Shown: piece by piece, positions 34,961 through 43,246 of the stretch | Position numbering within the stretch: position 1 is the stretch's first letter | Layout: each line of letters starts with the position of its first letter | Assembly (NCBI GenBank): GCA_032027085.1 | Contig: JAVSMS010000001.1 | Location: 2,325,705 to 2,389,704 of the forward strand | Direction of reading: 5' to 3' | DNA: 64,000 bases | Origin: Pseudorhodoplanes sp. | Lineage (GTDB): Bacteria > Pseudomonadota > Alphaproteobacteria > Rhizobiales > Xanthobacteraceae | Notes under the pieces: model-generated | The model's input: only the letters and a program-made list of their open reading frames with translations | What the model was told of the DNA's origin: nothing | Databases searched by the model: none | Translations under genes and position numbers: made by a program

Positions 34961-35545
34961 ATGGATCTCCTTCTGAAAATTGTCATTGTCGATGAGAGCC
35001 CGGTCCGTTCCGCCATCATCGAGGAAGGGCTGCGCGAGGCCGGGTATACTCAGGTCACGCGCATCGAGGAGGTGACCAATCTGCTCGCTCGCATCTATGC
35101 GATCGATCCCGATGTGATCATCATCGATCTCGAGAATCCGAGCCGCGACGTACTCGAGCAGATGTTTCAGGTCAGCCGTGTCGTGAAACGGCCGATCGCC
35201 ATGTTTGTCGATCAGAGTGACACTGCATCAATCCAGGCATCCGTCGACGCCGGAGTTTCGGCCTATATCGTCGGCGGGCTCATGAAGGAACGGGTGAAGA
35301 ATATTCTGGATCTGTGCATTTCGCGGTTCAACGCTTTTTCGCGACTCCAATCGGAACTCGACCAAGCCAAGATTGCGCTGGAGGAGCGCAAGGTGATTGA
35401 CCGCGCCAAGGGCATCCTCATGAAGGCTAAAAATCTGACGGAGGATGAAGCTTACGCGCTCCTCCGCAAGACAGCGATGAACGAGAAAAAGAAGATCGCC
35501 GAAATCGCGCAATCGGTCATCACGGCATCGGAGATGTTCAAATGA
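34961..35545 (+). CDS. nasT: ANTAR-domain antiterminator NasT
   Basis: A 194-residue response-regulator-like RNA-binding protein. The N-terminal receiver domain (LKIVIVDESPVRSAIIEEGL; IIIDLENPS) lacks the usual switch Lys near residue 105 (AYIVGGL), in keeping with control by protein binding instead of phosphorylation. The C-terminal ANTAR domain (ERKVIDRAKGILMKAKNL, EDEAYALLRKTAMNEKKKI) binds paired RNA hairpins. In known systems NasS holds NasT until nitrate is present; free NasT then allows read-through of the nas leader terminator. ATG 34961 gives the family length. It overlaps nasS by 4 bases. Confidence 0.9.
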   Translation: MDLLLKIVIVDESPVRSAIIEEGLREAGYTQVTRIEEVTNLLARIYAIDPDVIIIDLENPSRDVLEQMFQVSRVVKRPIAMFVDQSDTASIQASVDAGVSAYIVGGLMKERVKNILDLCISRFNAFSRLQSELDQAKIALEERKVIDRAKGILMKAKNLTEDEAYALLRKTAMNEKKKIAEIAQSVITASEMFK

Positions 35546-36711
35546 GCGAAGATCCGAGGCTGTGTATCGGGTTCATTCCGCTGGTCGATGCTGCCGCGCT
35601 GATTGTCGCCGTTGACAAGGGACTTGCCGCGGGAGAAGGGCTGGAGATCGAGCTGAAGCGCGAGGTATCGTGGTCAAACGTGCGCGACAAGCTCAACATC
35701 GGCCTGTTTGACGCGGCGCATTTGCTGGCGCCTGTGGCCATCGCATCGAGCCTGGGTCTTGGTCATGTGCGCGTGCCAATTCTTGCACCCTTCAATCTTG
35801 GCCTAAACGGCAATGCCATTACGGTTTCGCCGGAATTGTTCGCCGACTTGAAAACATCGGCTGACGGCGATCTGAGCGATCCGATGATATCCGCCAGGGC
35901 ACTCGCACGCGTCGTAAGAGAGCGCCGCGCGCAACGCCGCGATCCTTTGACTTTTGGGATGACGTTCCCGTTCTCCACGCACAATTATCAATTGCGGTTC
36001 TGGATGGCCGCCGGCGGCGTCAATCCGGACGAGGACGTGTGCCTGGTCGTGCTGCCGCCGCCCTACATGGTGGAGAGTCTCGCAAAGAAGCATGTCGATG
36101 CCTTCTGCGTCGGCGCTCCCTGGAATTCGGTGGCGGTCGATCTTGGCGTCGGACATATCCTGCATTTCGCGTCGGAAATTTTCGCGCGCGCCGCGGAAAA
36201 GGTGCTGGCTGTGCGCGAACGCTGGGCGCAAGACAATCCTGATCTCCTGATCAGGCTGGTGCGGGCACAGGGCAAGGCAGCGGTCTTTGTCGGGAATCCG
36301 GATAATCATGCGGAGACGGCCGCCATCCTCGCCGCGCCAGACCGGCTCGGCGTGAAAGCCGAAGTCATCATGCGAACTCTCGCTGGCAAGCTGAAGGTGT
36401 CGCCGGACGGCGACGTGCGCGCGAGCGATCGCTACCTCCTGGTCGGCCGTGCCAATGCCGCTCGGCCCGATCCTGCGCAGGCCGCATGGCTTTACGCGCA
36501 GATGGTGCGCTGGAAGCAGGCGCCGCTTGACGGAAAGCTGCTTGCGCAGGCGCAGGCCGTGTTCCGGCCGGACATTCACGACAAGGCGCTTGGTGCGCCG
36601 CCGATGCCGGCAGGCGAGCCGGCCGACGGGATTGGAGCCTTTTCCGGTCCGGCTTTCGATCCCAGGGACATCGCGGGGCATCTCGCCAGCTGGTCGATCC
36701 CGGCGCGCTGA
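35542..36711 (+). CDS. nasS: Nitrate sensor NasS (cytoplasmic NrtA-like protein)
   Basis: A 389-residue protein of the nitrate-binding NrtA family that begins directly with the mature fold (LCIGFIPLVDAAALIVAVDKG) and has no signal peptide, as expected for NasS. The regions FGMTFPFSTHNYQLRFWMAAGGVNPDEDV and FCVGAPWNSVAVDLGVGHIL match the ligand-binding parts of NrtA. It sequesters NasT without nitrate or nitrite. The nasT-nasS overlap indicates equimolar production. A U-run hairpin 80 bases downstream ends this unit. Confidence 0.9.
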   Translation: MSEDPRLCIGFIPLVDAAALIVAVDKGLAAGEGLEIELKREVSWSNVRDKLNIGLFDAAHLLAPVAIASSLGLGHVRVPILAPFNLGLNGNAITVSPELFADLKTSADGDLSDPMISARALARVVRERRAQRRDPLTFGMTFPFSTHNYQLRFWMAAGGVNPDEDVCLVVLPPPYMVESLAKKHVDAFCVGAPWNSVAVDLGVGHILHFASEIFARAAEKVLAVRERWAQDNPDLLIRLVRAQGKAAVFVGNPDNHAETAAILAAPDRLGVKAEVIMRTLAGKLKVSPDGDVRASDRYLLVGRANAARPDPAQAAWLYAQMVRWKQAPLDGKLLAQAQAVFRPDIHDKALGAPPMPAGEPADGIGAFSGPAFDPRDIAGHLASWSIPAR

Positions 36712-36754
36712 CCGGGATTTTCCGGGATCCCATTTTCATATTGCGTTGCACAAT

Positions 36755-36774
36755 CCTTTGGCAGCTGCCCAAGG
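36755..36774. promoter_or_regulatory. Near-perfect 20-base dyad upstream of nitrate operon promoter
   Basis: CCTTTGGCAG is followed by CTGCCCAAGG, a palindrome with one mismatch, about 114 bases before the sigma-54-like element. That distance suits an enhancer-binding protein such as NtrC, though the sequence is not a clear NtrC site. The TTGCAC just upstream may be part of one. Confidence 0.35.
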
Positions 36775-36788
36775 TGCTGCAAAATTGC

Positions 36789-36813
36789 GCAGCATTAGTT
36801 TGCTGCCTTTTTT
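36789..36813 (+). terminator. Rho-independent terminator after nasTS
   Basis: A GCAGC / GCTGC stem with an 8-base loop, followed by C and six T residues. It lies about 80 bases after the nasS stop codon and before the promoter of the nitrate operon, so it separates the regulatory pair from the structural genes. Confidence 0.7.
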
Positions 36814-36868
36814 CTGGGCATTAGTTGTAACCAATTGAAAATTCAGAGAATTTCCTCTCCATCTGGAC

Positions 36869-36884
36869 TGGCACAAAGCTTGAA
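36869..36884 (+). promoter_or_regulatory. Sigma-54-like promoter of the nitrate assimilation operon
   Basis: TGGCAC-N5-TTGAA has the -24/-12 spacing of RpoN promoters; the -24 half is perfect, while the -12 half has GA in place of the usual GC. Nitrate operons are commonly under RpoN/NtrC control. Transcription would start near 36896, giving a leader of about 175 bases before nrtA. Confidence 0.5.
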
Positions 36885-36900
36885 AGAGGGAAGGTGAAAC

Positions 36901-36941
36901 CGGCGGTCCGTGGAGGGCCGTCGCAGGTCCAACGAAGGGCC
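36901..36941 (+). promoter_or_regulatory. NasT (ANTAR) RNA target: tandem hairpins in the leader
   Basis: Two adjacent hairpins lie in the leader. The first has 9-base-pair arms (36901-36909 with 36915-36923). The second is GGTCC-AACGAA-GGGCC (36926-36941), with a hexaloop carrying A at position 1 and G at position 4, the known ANTAR recognition features. The first loop is GTGGA(G) and less canonical. Tandem hairpins followed by a terminator match the NasR/NasT antitermination scheme. Confidence 0.65.
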
Positions 36942-36951
36942 AACAGCAACG

Positions 36952-37004
36952 CCGCTGTCTGGGGGAACGCTCTTTGCGAGCGTGCGCTCGGGCTGCGGTT
37001 TTTT
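36952..37004 (+). terminator. Leader terminator controlled by NasT (attenuator)
   Basis: An outer stem CCGCTGTC/GGCTGCGG (one mismatch, one wobble pair) closes around an inner hairpin CGCTC-TTTGC-GAGCG and is followed directly by six T residues. It ends about 70 bases before nrtA. An alternative inner hairpin (CGAGC-GTGC-GCTCG) competes with the first. This is the expected attenuator that NasT overrides when nitrate is present. Confidence 0.6.
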
Positions 37005-37072
37005 CGTGCCGGGTAGGGATGCAACAGGCGGGCTTCAAAAGTCCATCAACGCTGAAAGGACGACCAGTTCAG

Positions 37073-38395
37073 ATGACCGACCCCATCAAGGGAATGCCGC
37101 AGCGCCGCGGCCTCACCCGTCGCACATTTCTGAAATCGAGTGCAGGGACCGCCGCGCTGCTGAGCGCGGTCGGCAGCCAGTTCCCCTTCGGTGTGCACAT
37201 CGCCGAAGCGGCCGGCCCGGAGGTGAAAAAGGCGATCCTCGGTTACATCGCGCTGATGGATGCATCGCCCCTCGTCATCGCGAAGGAGAAGGGCATCTTC
37301 GCGAAATACGGCATGCCGGACGTGGAAGTCGCCAAGCAGGCGTCTTGGGGCGCGACGCGCGACAACATCGTTCTCGGCGGGGAGAAAAACGGCATCGACG
37401 GCGCGCATATTCTCACGCCGATGCCCTACCTGATCTCGGCCGGCAAGGTGACGCAGAACAACGTGCCGACGCCGATGTACATCTTGGCGCGGCTCAATCT
37501 CGATGCGCAGGCGATCTCGGTCGCGAATGAATACAAGGATTTGAAAGTCACCGCCGACGCCTCCGCGCTCAAGGCCGCCTTTGCCAAGAAGAAGGCCGCG
37601 GGCAAGGAAGTGAAGATCGCGATGACCTTCCCCGGCGGCACCCACGATCTGTGGCTCCGCTACTGGATCGCGGCCGGCGGCGTCGATCCCGACAAGGACG
37701 TGTCCACCATCGTTGTGCCCCCGCCGCAGATGGTGGCGAACATGAAAGTCGGCAACATGGACGCCTTCTGCGTCGGCGAGCCGTGGAACGAACAGCTCGT
37801 CAACCAGAATATCGGCTTCACTGCCTGCACCACCGGCGAGCTCTGGTTCAAGCATCCGGAAAAGGCGCTCGGCATGCGCGCCGAGTGGGTCGACAAATAT
37901 CCGAACGCGGCCACGGCGCTGCTGATGGCCGTGCAGGAAGCGCAGCAATGGTGCGACAAGATGGAGAACAAGGAAGAGATGTCGGCCATCGTCGGCAAGC
38001 GGCAATGGTTCAACGTCCCCGTGCCCGACATCGTCGGCCGCGCCAAGGGCGACATCAATTACGGCAACGGCCGCGTCGAGAAGGGCACCAAGCAATTCAT
38101 GAAGTTCTGGCAGGACCACGCGTCCTACCCGTTCAAGAGCCACGACGCCTGGTTCGTCACCGAGGATATCCGCTGGGGCAAGTTCGAGGCCGACACCGAC
38201 ATCAATGCGCTCGTGAACAAGGTCAATCGCGAGGACCTCTGGCGCGATGCCGCGAAATCTCTCGGCGTCGCCGCGGCAGACATTCCGTCATCGACGTCGC
38301 GCGGCAAGGAAACCTTCTTCGACGGCAAGATTTTCGATCCCGCTGATCCGCAAGGCTATCTGAAGAGCCTCTCCATCAAGCGCGTGGAAGTGTGA
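37073..38395 (+). CDS. nrtA: Nitrate ABC transporter substrate-binding protein NrtA
   Basis: A 440-residue periplasmic nitrate-binding protein. The N-terminus has a clear twin-arginine signal (LTRRTFLKSSAG, about residues 13-24), so it is exported folded by Tat. Ligand-region motifs: MTFPGGTHDLWLRYWIAAGG and DAFCVGEPWNEQLVNQNIGF. ATG 37073 is favoured because AAGGA precedes it and the leader RNA structures lie upstream. It is the first gene of the NasT-controlled operon. Confidence 0.93.
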   Translation: MTDPIKGMPQRRGLTRRTFLKSSAGTAALLSAVGSQFPFGVHIAEAAGPEVKKAILGYIALMDASPLVIAKEKGIFAKYGMPDVEVAKQASWGATRDNIVLGGEKNGIDGAHILTPMPYLISAGKVTQNNVPTPMYILARLNLDAQAISVANEYKDLKVTADASALKAAFAKKKAAGKEVKIAMTFPGGTHDLWLRYWIAAGGVDPDKDVSTIVVPPPQMVANMKVGNMDAFCVGEPWNEQLVNQNIGFTACTTGELWFKHPEKALGMRAEWVDKYPNAATALLMAVQEAQQWCDKMENKEEMSAIVGKRQWFNVPVPDIVGRAKGDINYGNGRVEKGTKQFMKFWQDHASYPFKSHDAWFVTEDIRWGKFEADTDINALVNKVNREDLWRDAAKSLGVAAADIPSSTSRGKETFFDGKIFDPADPQGYLKSLSIKRVEV

Positions 38396-38450
38396 ACCCG
38401 CTACGTGGCGGCATGCGCCGCCTCGTCCGATTCCGACGGAGAGAAATGCG

Positions 38451-39350
38451 ATGAACATGCCGTTGCTCAAGTCCGAACCGGAAGCCGCCGTCGCGGCGCC
38501 CGCCTTGGCGGAGATTTTTCGGCTCGATCCCGCGAAGCCAAGTTATCTCAAGACCAGAGTACTTCCAGCGCTCGGTTCGCTCGCGGCGAACGTGCTGCCG
38601 CCGCTGGTGATGCTGCTGCTCATCCTCACGCTCTGGCAGATTCTCTGTATGAAGCCGGGCGCGACCCTGCCGTCGCCCACCAAGATCTGGGCTGAAGCAT
38701 ACGATCTGATCGTCGATCCCTTCTTCGTCGCCGGGCCGCAGGACATTGGTCTCGGCTGGCGCGTTCTCACCTCTCTGCAGCGCGTGGCGATCGGCTATGG
38801 CTTCGCCGCCCTGATCGGGATCGCTCTGGGCACCATTATTGGACAGTCGGTCTGGGCGATGCGCGGCCTTGATCCGATCTTTCAGGTGCTGCGCACGATC
38901 TCGCCGCTCGCCTGGCTGCCGATCTCGCTGGCGGCCTTCCGCGACAGCCAACCCTCCGCGATTTTCGTGATCTTCATCACCTCGGTCTGGCCGATCATCA
39001 TCAATACCGCGGTCGGCATCCGCAACATCCCGCAAGACTACCGTAACGTCGCTGCGGTGCTGCGGCTGAACCATCTCGAATTCTTCACCAGGATCATGGT
39101 TCCGTCGGCGGCGCCCTACATCTTCACGGGCCTGCGCATCGGCATCGGCCTGTCCTGGCTCGCGATCGTCGCCGCCGAGATGCTCACCGGCGGCGTCGGC
39201 ATCGGCTTCTTCATCTGGGATGCCTGGAACTCCTCGCGCCTCTCCGACATCGTGATCGCGCTCGTCTATATCGGGCTGGTCGGCTTCACCCTCGATCGCA
39301 TTGTCGCCTTCGTCGCTACAATCGTCACGCGCGGCACCGCAGCCAATTGA
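38451..39350 (+). CDS. nrtB: Nitrate ABC transporter permease NrtB
   Basis: A 299-residue inner-membrane permease of the NitT/TauT class. Hydrophobic segments include VLPPLVMLLLILTLWQIL and IGYGFAALIGIALGTIIG. The coupling motif is EFFTRIMVPSAAPYIFTGLRIGIGLSWLAIVAAEM, as in NrtB (residues about 203-237). The 55-base gap after nrtA contains no promoter I can see. It forms the nitrate/nitrite channel with the ATPase that follows. Confidence 0.92.
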   Translation: MNMPLLKSEPEAAVAAPALAEIFRLDPAKPSYLKTRVLPALGSLAANVLPPLVMLLLILTLWQILCMKPGATLPSPTKIWAEAYDLIVDPFFVAGPQDIGLGWRVLTSLQRVAIGYGFAALIGIALGTIIGQSVWAMRGLDPIFQVLRTISPLAWLPISLAAFRDSQPSAIFVIFITSVWPIIINTAVGIRNIPQDYRNVAAVLRLNHLEFFTRIMVPSAAPYIFTGLRIGIGLSWLAIVAAEMLTGGVGIGFFIWDAWNSSRLSDIVIALVYIGLVGFTLDRIVAFVATIVTRGTAAN

Positions 39351-39357
39351 GGTACTG

Positions 39358-40152
39358 ATGACCGCTTATCTCAAGATAGATCACGTCGATAAGGTCTTCA
39401 GGCGCGGCGCCGCCACGACCGAAGTGCTCAAGGACATCACCCTCACCGTCGAGAAGGGCGAGTATGTCTCGATTATCGGACATTCCGGCTGCGGTAAGTC
39501 CACGCTGCTGAACATCGTCGCCGGCCTTACCGCGGCGACACGGGGCGGCGTGCTGCTGGAAGAGCGTGAAGTGAACTCGCCCGGCCCCGACCGCGCCGTG
39601 GTGTTCCAGAATCACTCGCTGCTCCCCTGGCTCACCGTCTACGACAATGTGCGGCTCGCGGTGGACAAGGTATTTTCCGGCGTGAAGTCTCGCGACGAGC
39701 GTCATGGCTGGACCATGCACAATCTCGATCTGGTGCAGATGGGACACGCCAAAGACAGGCGTCCTGCGGAAATTTCCGGCGGCATGAAGCAGCGTGTCGG
39801 CATCGCCCGCGCGCTGGCGATGGAGCCGAAGGTGCTGCTGCTGGACGAGCCGTTCGGCGCGCTCGACGCGCTCACCCGCGCGCATCTGCAGGATTCGGTG
39901 ATGGCGTTGCAGCAGAAGCTCGGCAACACCGTACTGATGATCACCCACGACGTCGACGAGGCGGTGCTGCTCTCGGATCGCATCGTGATGATGACCAACG
40001 GTCCGTCCGCGCAGATCGGCGAAGTGCTTGAGGTTTCGCTGCCGCGCCCGCGCAAGCGGCTCGAGATGGCAGCAAACCCGATCTATCTGAAATGCCGCCA
40101 GCGCGTGCTGGAATTCCTCTACGAGCGGCATCGCTACGTGGAGGCGGCGTAG
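39358..40152 (+). CDS. nrtD: Nitrate ABC transporter ATPase (NrtC/NrtD type)
   Basis: A 264-residue ATPase: Walker [13 protein letters not shown] (about 41-52), Q-loop VVFQNHSLLPWLTV, signature [17 protein letters not shown], Walker [15 protein letters not shown], and the H-loop TVLMITHDVDEA. It lacks the C-terminal NrtA-like domain of cyanobacterial NrtC, so it corresponds in form to NrtD or Klebsiella NasD. Rhizobial annotations often call it nrtC. ATG 39358 lies 7 bases after the nrtB stop. Confidence 0.9.
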   Translation: MTAYLKIDHVDKVFRRGAATTEVLKDITLTVEKGEYVSIIGHSGCGKSTLLNIVAGLTAATRGGVLLEEREVNSPGPDRAVVFQNHSLLPWLTVYDNVRLAVDKVFSGVKSRDERHGWTMHNLDLVQMGHAKDRRPAEISGGMKQRVGIARALAMEPKVLLLDEPFGALDALTRAHLQDSVMALQQKLGNTVLMITHDVDEAVLLSDRIVMMTNGPSAQIGEVLEVSLPRPRKRLEMAANPIYLKCRQRVLEFLYERHRYVEAA

Positions 40153-40269
40153 CGATCGGCGTCTCCCGCTCCGGCGCGAGAGGACAGATTATCGCCGCAA
40201 CGGCGCGGCGAACCATGGACCGCAACGCTGCGGGGACAGCATCAACACCCGAGGTCCAGGGACCCTGCA

Positions 40270-41484
40270 ATGAGTGAACGGCTGGTTGTTATCGGAAGTG
40301 GAATGGCATCGGGACGGATGCTCGAACATCTGTTCGCCGCCGCGCCCGGTGCTTACGACGTGATACTTTTTGGCGCGGAGCAACGTGGCAACTACAACCG
40401 CATCATGCTCTCGCCCGTTCTGGCGGGCGAGACGACCTATGAGCATATCGTCACCCACGACGCCGATTGGTATGTCGCGCACAATGTAAAGTGCCGGTTC
40501 GGCGAAACGGTGACGCGGATCGACCGTACCGCCAAGGTGGTGCGCTCCAGGAACGGCGAGACCCCTTACGACAAGCTGGTGATCGCAACCGGCTCGGCGC
40601 CTTTCATCATCCCGGTCGCTGGCAAGGAATTGCAGGGAGTGGTCGCCTTCCGCGATCTCGATGACGTCAACGCCATGATCGCGGTTGCCGAAAAGCCTGG
40701 CGGTAAGGCCGTGATCATTGGCGGCGGCCTGCTGGGACTGGAGGCGGCCGCGGCGCTTCGGATGCGCGGCATGGATGTGGTGGTGCTGCATCTCATGGGC
40801 CACTTGATGGAATTACAGCTCGATCCCGCGTCCGGCTCCCTGCTGCAGAAGGAACTGGAGGGGCGCGGCATCAGGATTCATTGCCGCGCGCAAACGACGG
40901 CCATTCTGGGTCACAAGCGCGCCGAAGCGGTGCTGCTCGACGATGGGACGATCTACCCGGCCGATCTGGTGGTCATGGCCGCGGGCGTCCGTCCCGAAAC
41001 GCGGATCGCGACGGATGCAAGGCTGCATGTGGAACGCGGCATTGTCGTCGATGACCGCATGCTGACGTCCGATCCGGACATCCTTGCCATCGGGGAATGC
41101 GTTGAGCACAACAGCATCTGTTACGGCTTCGTCGCGCCGCTTTACGACATGGCGGCGGTCGCTGCGAAAACGCTTGCCGGCGAAGATGCAGTCTTCCGAC
41201 CGCTTCAGACTGCGATCAATCTCAAGGTCACCGGCGTGCATGTCTTCTCGGCCGGTGATTTCATCGGCGCCGCCGGCAGCGAATGCCTCACCTTCACCGA
41301 TCCGGGCTTGCGCACCTACAAGAAGCTGGTGCTCGCCGATGGGAAGCTGGCGGGGGCGGTACTGTTCGGCGATACCGTGGACGGCCCGTGGTATCTGGAC
41401 CTGATCAGGAACGGCGCGCCGATTGATGAATTTCGCGACGATCTGATTTTCGGACGTGCACTGGTCGAACGGATGGCAGCCTGA
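40270..41484 (+). CDS. FAD-dependent NAD(P)H oxidoreductase, NirB N-terminal-like reductase subunit
   Basis: A 404-residue flavoprotein similar to the FAD/NAD domain of assimilatory nitrite reductase (NirB/NasB type) but without the Fe-S and sirohaem domains. FAD loop VVIGSGMASGRMLEHL (about 5-20), NAD loop VIIGGGLLGLEAAAAL (about 153-168) and the second FAD motif ILAIGECVEH are intact. It begins 117 bases after the ATPase gene. It probably feeds NAD(P)H electrons to NasA, whose C-terminal 2Fe-2S domain could receive them. Confidence 0.82.
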   Translation: MSERLVVIGSGMASGRMLEHLFAAAPGAYDVILFGAEQRGNYNRIMLSPVLAGETTYEHIVTHDADWYVAHNVKCRFGETVTRIDRTAKVVRSRNGETPYDKLVIATGSAPFIIPVAGKELQGVVAFRDLDDVNAMIAVAEKPGGKAVIIGGGLLGLEAAAALRMRGMDVVVLHLMGHLMELQLDPASGSLLQKELEGRGIRIHCRAQTTAILGHKRAEAVLLDDGTIYPADLVVMAAGVRPETRIATDARLHVERGIVVDDRMLTSDPDILAIGECVEHNSICYGFVAPLYDMAAVAAKTLAGEDAVFRPLQTAINLKVTGVHVFSAGDFIGAAGSECLTFTDPGLRTYKKLVLADGKLAGAVLFGDTVDGPWYLDLIRNGAPIDEFRDDLIFGRALVERMAA

Positions 41485-41485
41485 C

Positions 41486-43246
41486 ATGTCCGGCGATTTT
41501 ACACCCGATCAGAAGCGTTACCTGGAAGGTTACGTATCCGGTCTCAGCGCCGCGCGCGGCGCGCGTGGCGTCAAGCCGACCGGCGACGGCGAACCGATTG
41601 GCCCCGACGCCATCCACATCAAGGCGCAGGACCGCACCACGACGGCCGGCGGCAAGCTCAACGATCAGGAAAAAGTCAAACGCGAGCTGCATCCCTTCGA
41701 CGCCTATAGCAAGCTGAAGGAACAGGCTGAGAAGAACGAGGCGCCGAAACCCGCCGACAATTTCCGATGGCGGTACTACGGGCTGTTCTATGTCGCGCCG
41801 GCGCAGTCTTCGTATATGTGCCGGCTGCGCATCGCCAACGGCATTCTCTCGCATTGGCAATTCGCAGGGCTGGCCGGGGTCGCGGAGAAATATGCCGGTC
41901 CTTATTCGCACGTGACCACGCGCGCCAACCTGCAACTGCGCGAAATCGAGCCAAAGAATGCGGTCAATGTGGTCGAGGCGATCCAGGATCTCGGCCTGTG
42001 CTCGCGCGGCTCCGGCGCTGACAATATCCGCAATGTCACCGGTACGCCAACGGCCGGGATCGATCCGCAGGAACTGCTCGATACGCGGCCCTATGCGCGG
42101 GATTGGCATTTCCACATCCTGAACGAACGGGCGCTCTATGGTCTGCCGCGCAAGTTCAATGTCGCCTTTGATGGCGCCGGCAAGATCGCGGTTCTGGAGG
42201 ATACCAACGACATCGGTTTTCAGGCCGTCGAGGTGAGGTCGGGATTTGATGTCGAACCCGGTATCTATTTTCGGCTGATGCTGGGCGGCATTACCGGCCA
42301 CAAGGATTTTGCCCGCGACACCGGCGTCATTCTCAAGCCGAACGAGGCGACCGCGATTTCCGACGCCATCGTCCGTGTCTTCATCGAGCATGGCGACCGC
42401 ACCAATCGCAACAAGGCGCGGCTGAAATACGTGCTTGACGCCTGGGGTTTCGACAAATTCCTTGCTGCGGTTGAGGAGAAACTGGGTCGCAAACTGTTAC
42501 GCATCGCGCCGGAGGCTTTGGCCGAACGCCCCGCTTTCGATCGCCTGGCGCATATCGGCGTACATCCGCAGAAGCAGATTGGTTTGCACTGGGCCGGCGT
42601 GGTGCTTCCGCTCGGCAGGATGACGGTCGAGCAGATGCGCGGCATAGCAAAGATTGCGCGCGAGTGCGGCGACGGCGATATCCGGCTCACGGTCTGGCAG
42701 AATTTGCTTATCTCCGGTGTGTCAACCGCGAAGATTGCGCAGGTCGAAGCGGACATTGAGGCGCTTGGCCTGTCGACCAAGGCAACATCCATCCGCGCCG
42801 GTCTTGTCGCCTGCACCGGCGCCACCGGTTGCCGCTTCGCCGCCGCCCACACCAAAGAGAACGCAGACGAGATCGCGCGCTGGTGCGAAAAGCGTGTGCA
42901 GATCGACAGTCCAGTCAACATCCATCTTACCGGCTGCCATCATTCCTGCGCGCAGCATTACATCGGCGATATCGGGCTGATTGGCGCACGCGTGCCCGTA
43001 TCGGAGGAGGGCGATACGGTCGATGGCTATCACATTCACATTGGCGGCGGCTTTGGTCCGGATGCCGGGATGGCGCGCGAGATTTATCGCGACGTGACGG
43101 CGGAGACTGCGCCCAAGGTCGTTGAGAAAATGCTCAAGGGCTATCTCGCGCACCGTGCCTCGCCGGACGACACATTCCTGGCCTTCTCGCGCCGGCATGA
43201 GATTGATGCGCTGAAGACGATGTTCAATGCGGAGGCGGTGGAATGA
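41486..43246 (+). CDS. nirA: Sirohaem nitrite reductase (NirA type)
   Basis: A 586-residue enzyme reducing nitrite to ammonium in six electrons. The duplicated nitrite/sulfite reductase fold is present (YSHVTTRANLQLRE; GDIRLTVWQNLLISG). The 4Fe-4S/sirohaem ligands are Cys443 and Cys449 (ACTGATGCRF) and Cys484 and Cys488 (TGCHHSCAQ). The start at 41486 lies one base after the previous stop. About 90 residues precede the fold, longer than in plant ferredoxin-type NirA. The end overlaps the CysJ-like gene by 4 bases, implying that this gene encodes its electron donor. Confidence 0.9.
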   Translation: MSGDFTPDQKRYLEGYVSGLSAARGARGVKPTGDGEPIGPDAIHIKAQDRTTTAGGKLNDQEKVKRELHPFDAYSKLKEQAEKNEAPKPADNFRWRYYGLFYVAPAQSSYMCRLRIANGILSHWQFAGLAGVAEKYAGPYSHVTTRANLQLREIEPKNAVNVVEAIQDLGLCSRGSGADNIRNVTGTPTAGIDPQELLDTRPYARDWHFHILNERALYGLPRKFNVAFDGAGKIAVLEDTNDIGFQAVEVRSGFDVEPGIYFRLMLGGITGHKDFARDTGVILKPNEATAISDAIVRVFIEHGDRTNRNKARLKYVLDAWGFDKFLAAVEEKLGRKLLRIAPEALAERPAFDRLAHIGVHPQKQIGLHWAGVVLPLGRMTVEQMRGIAKIARECGDGDIRLTVWQNLLISGVSTAKIAQVEADIEALGLSTKATSIRAGLVACTGATGCRFAAAHTKENADEIARWCEKRVQIDSPVNIHLTGCHHSCAQHYIGDIGLIGARVPVSEEGDTVDGYHIHIGGGFGPDAGMAREIYRDVTAETAPKVVEKMLKGYLAHRASPDDTFLAFSRRHEIDALKTMFNAEAVE

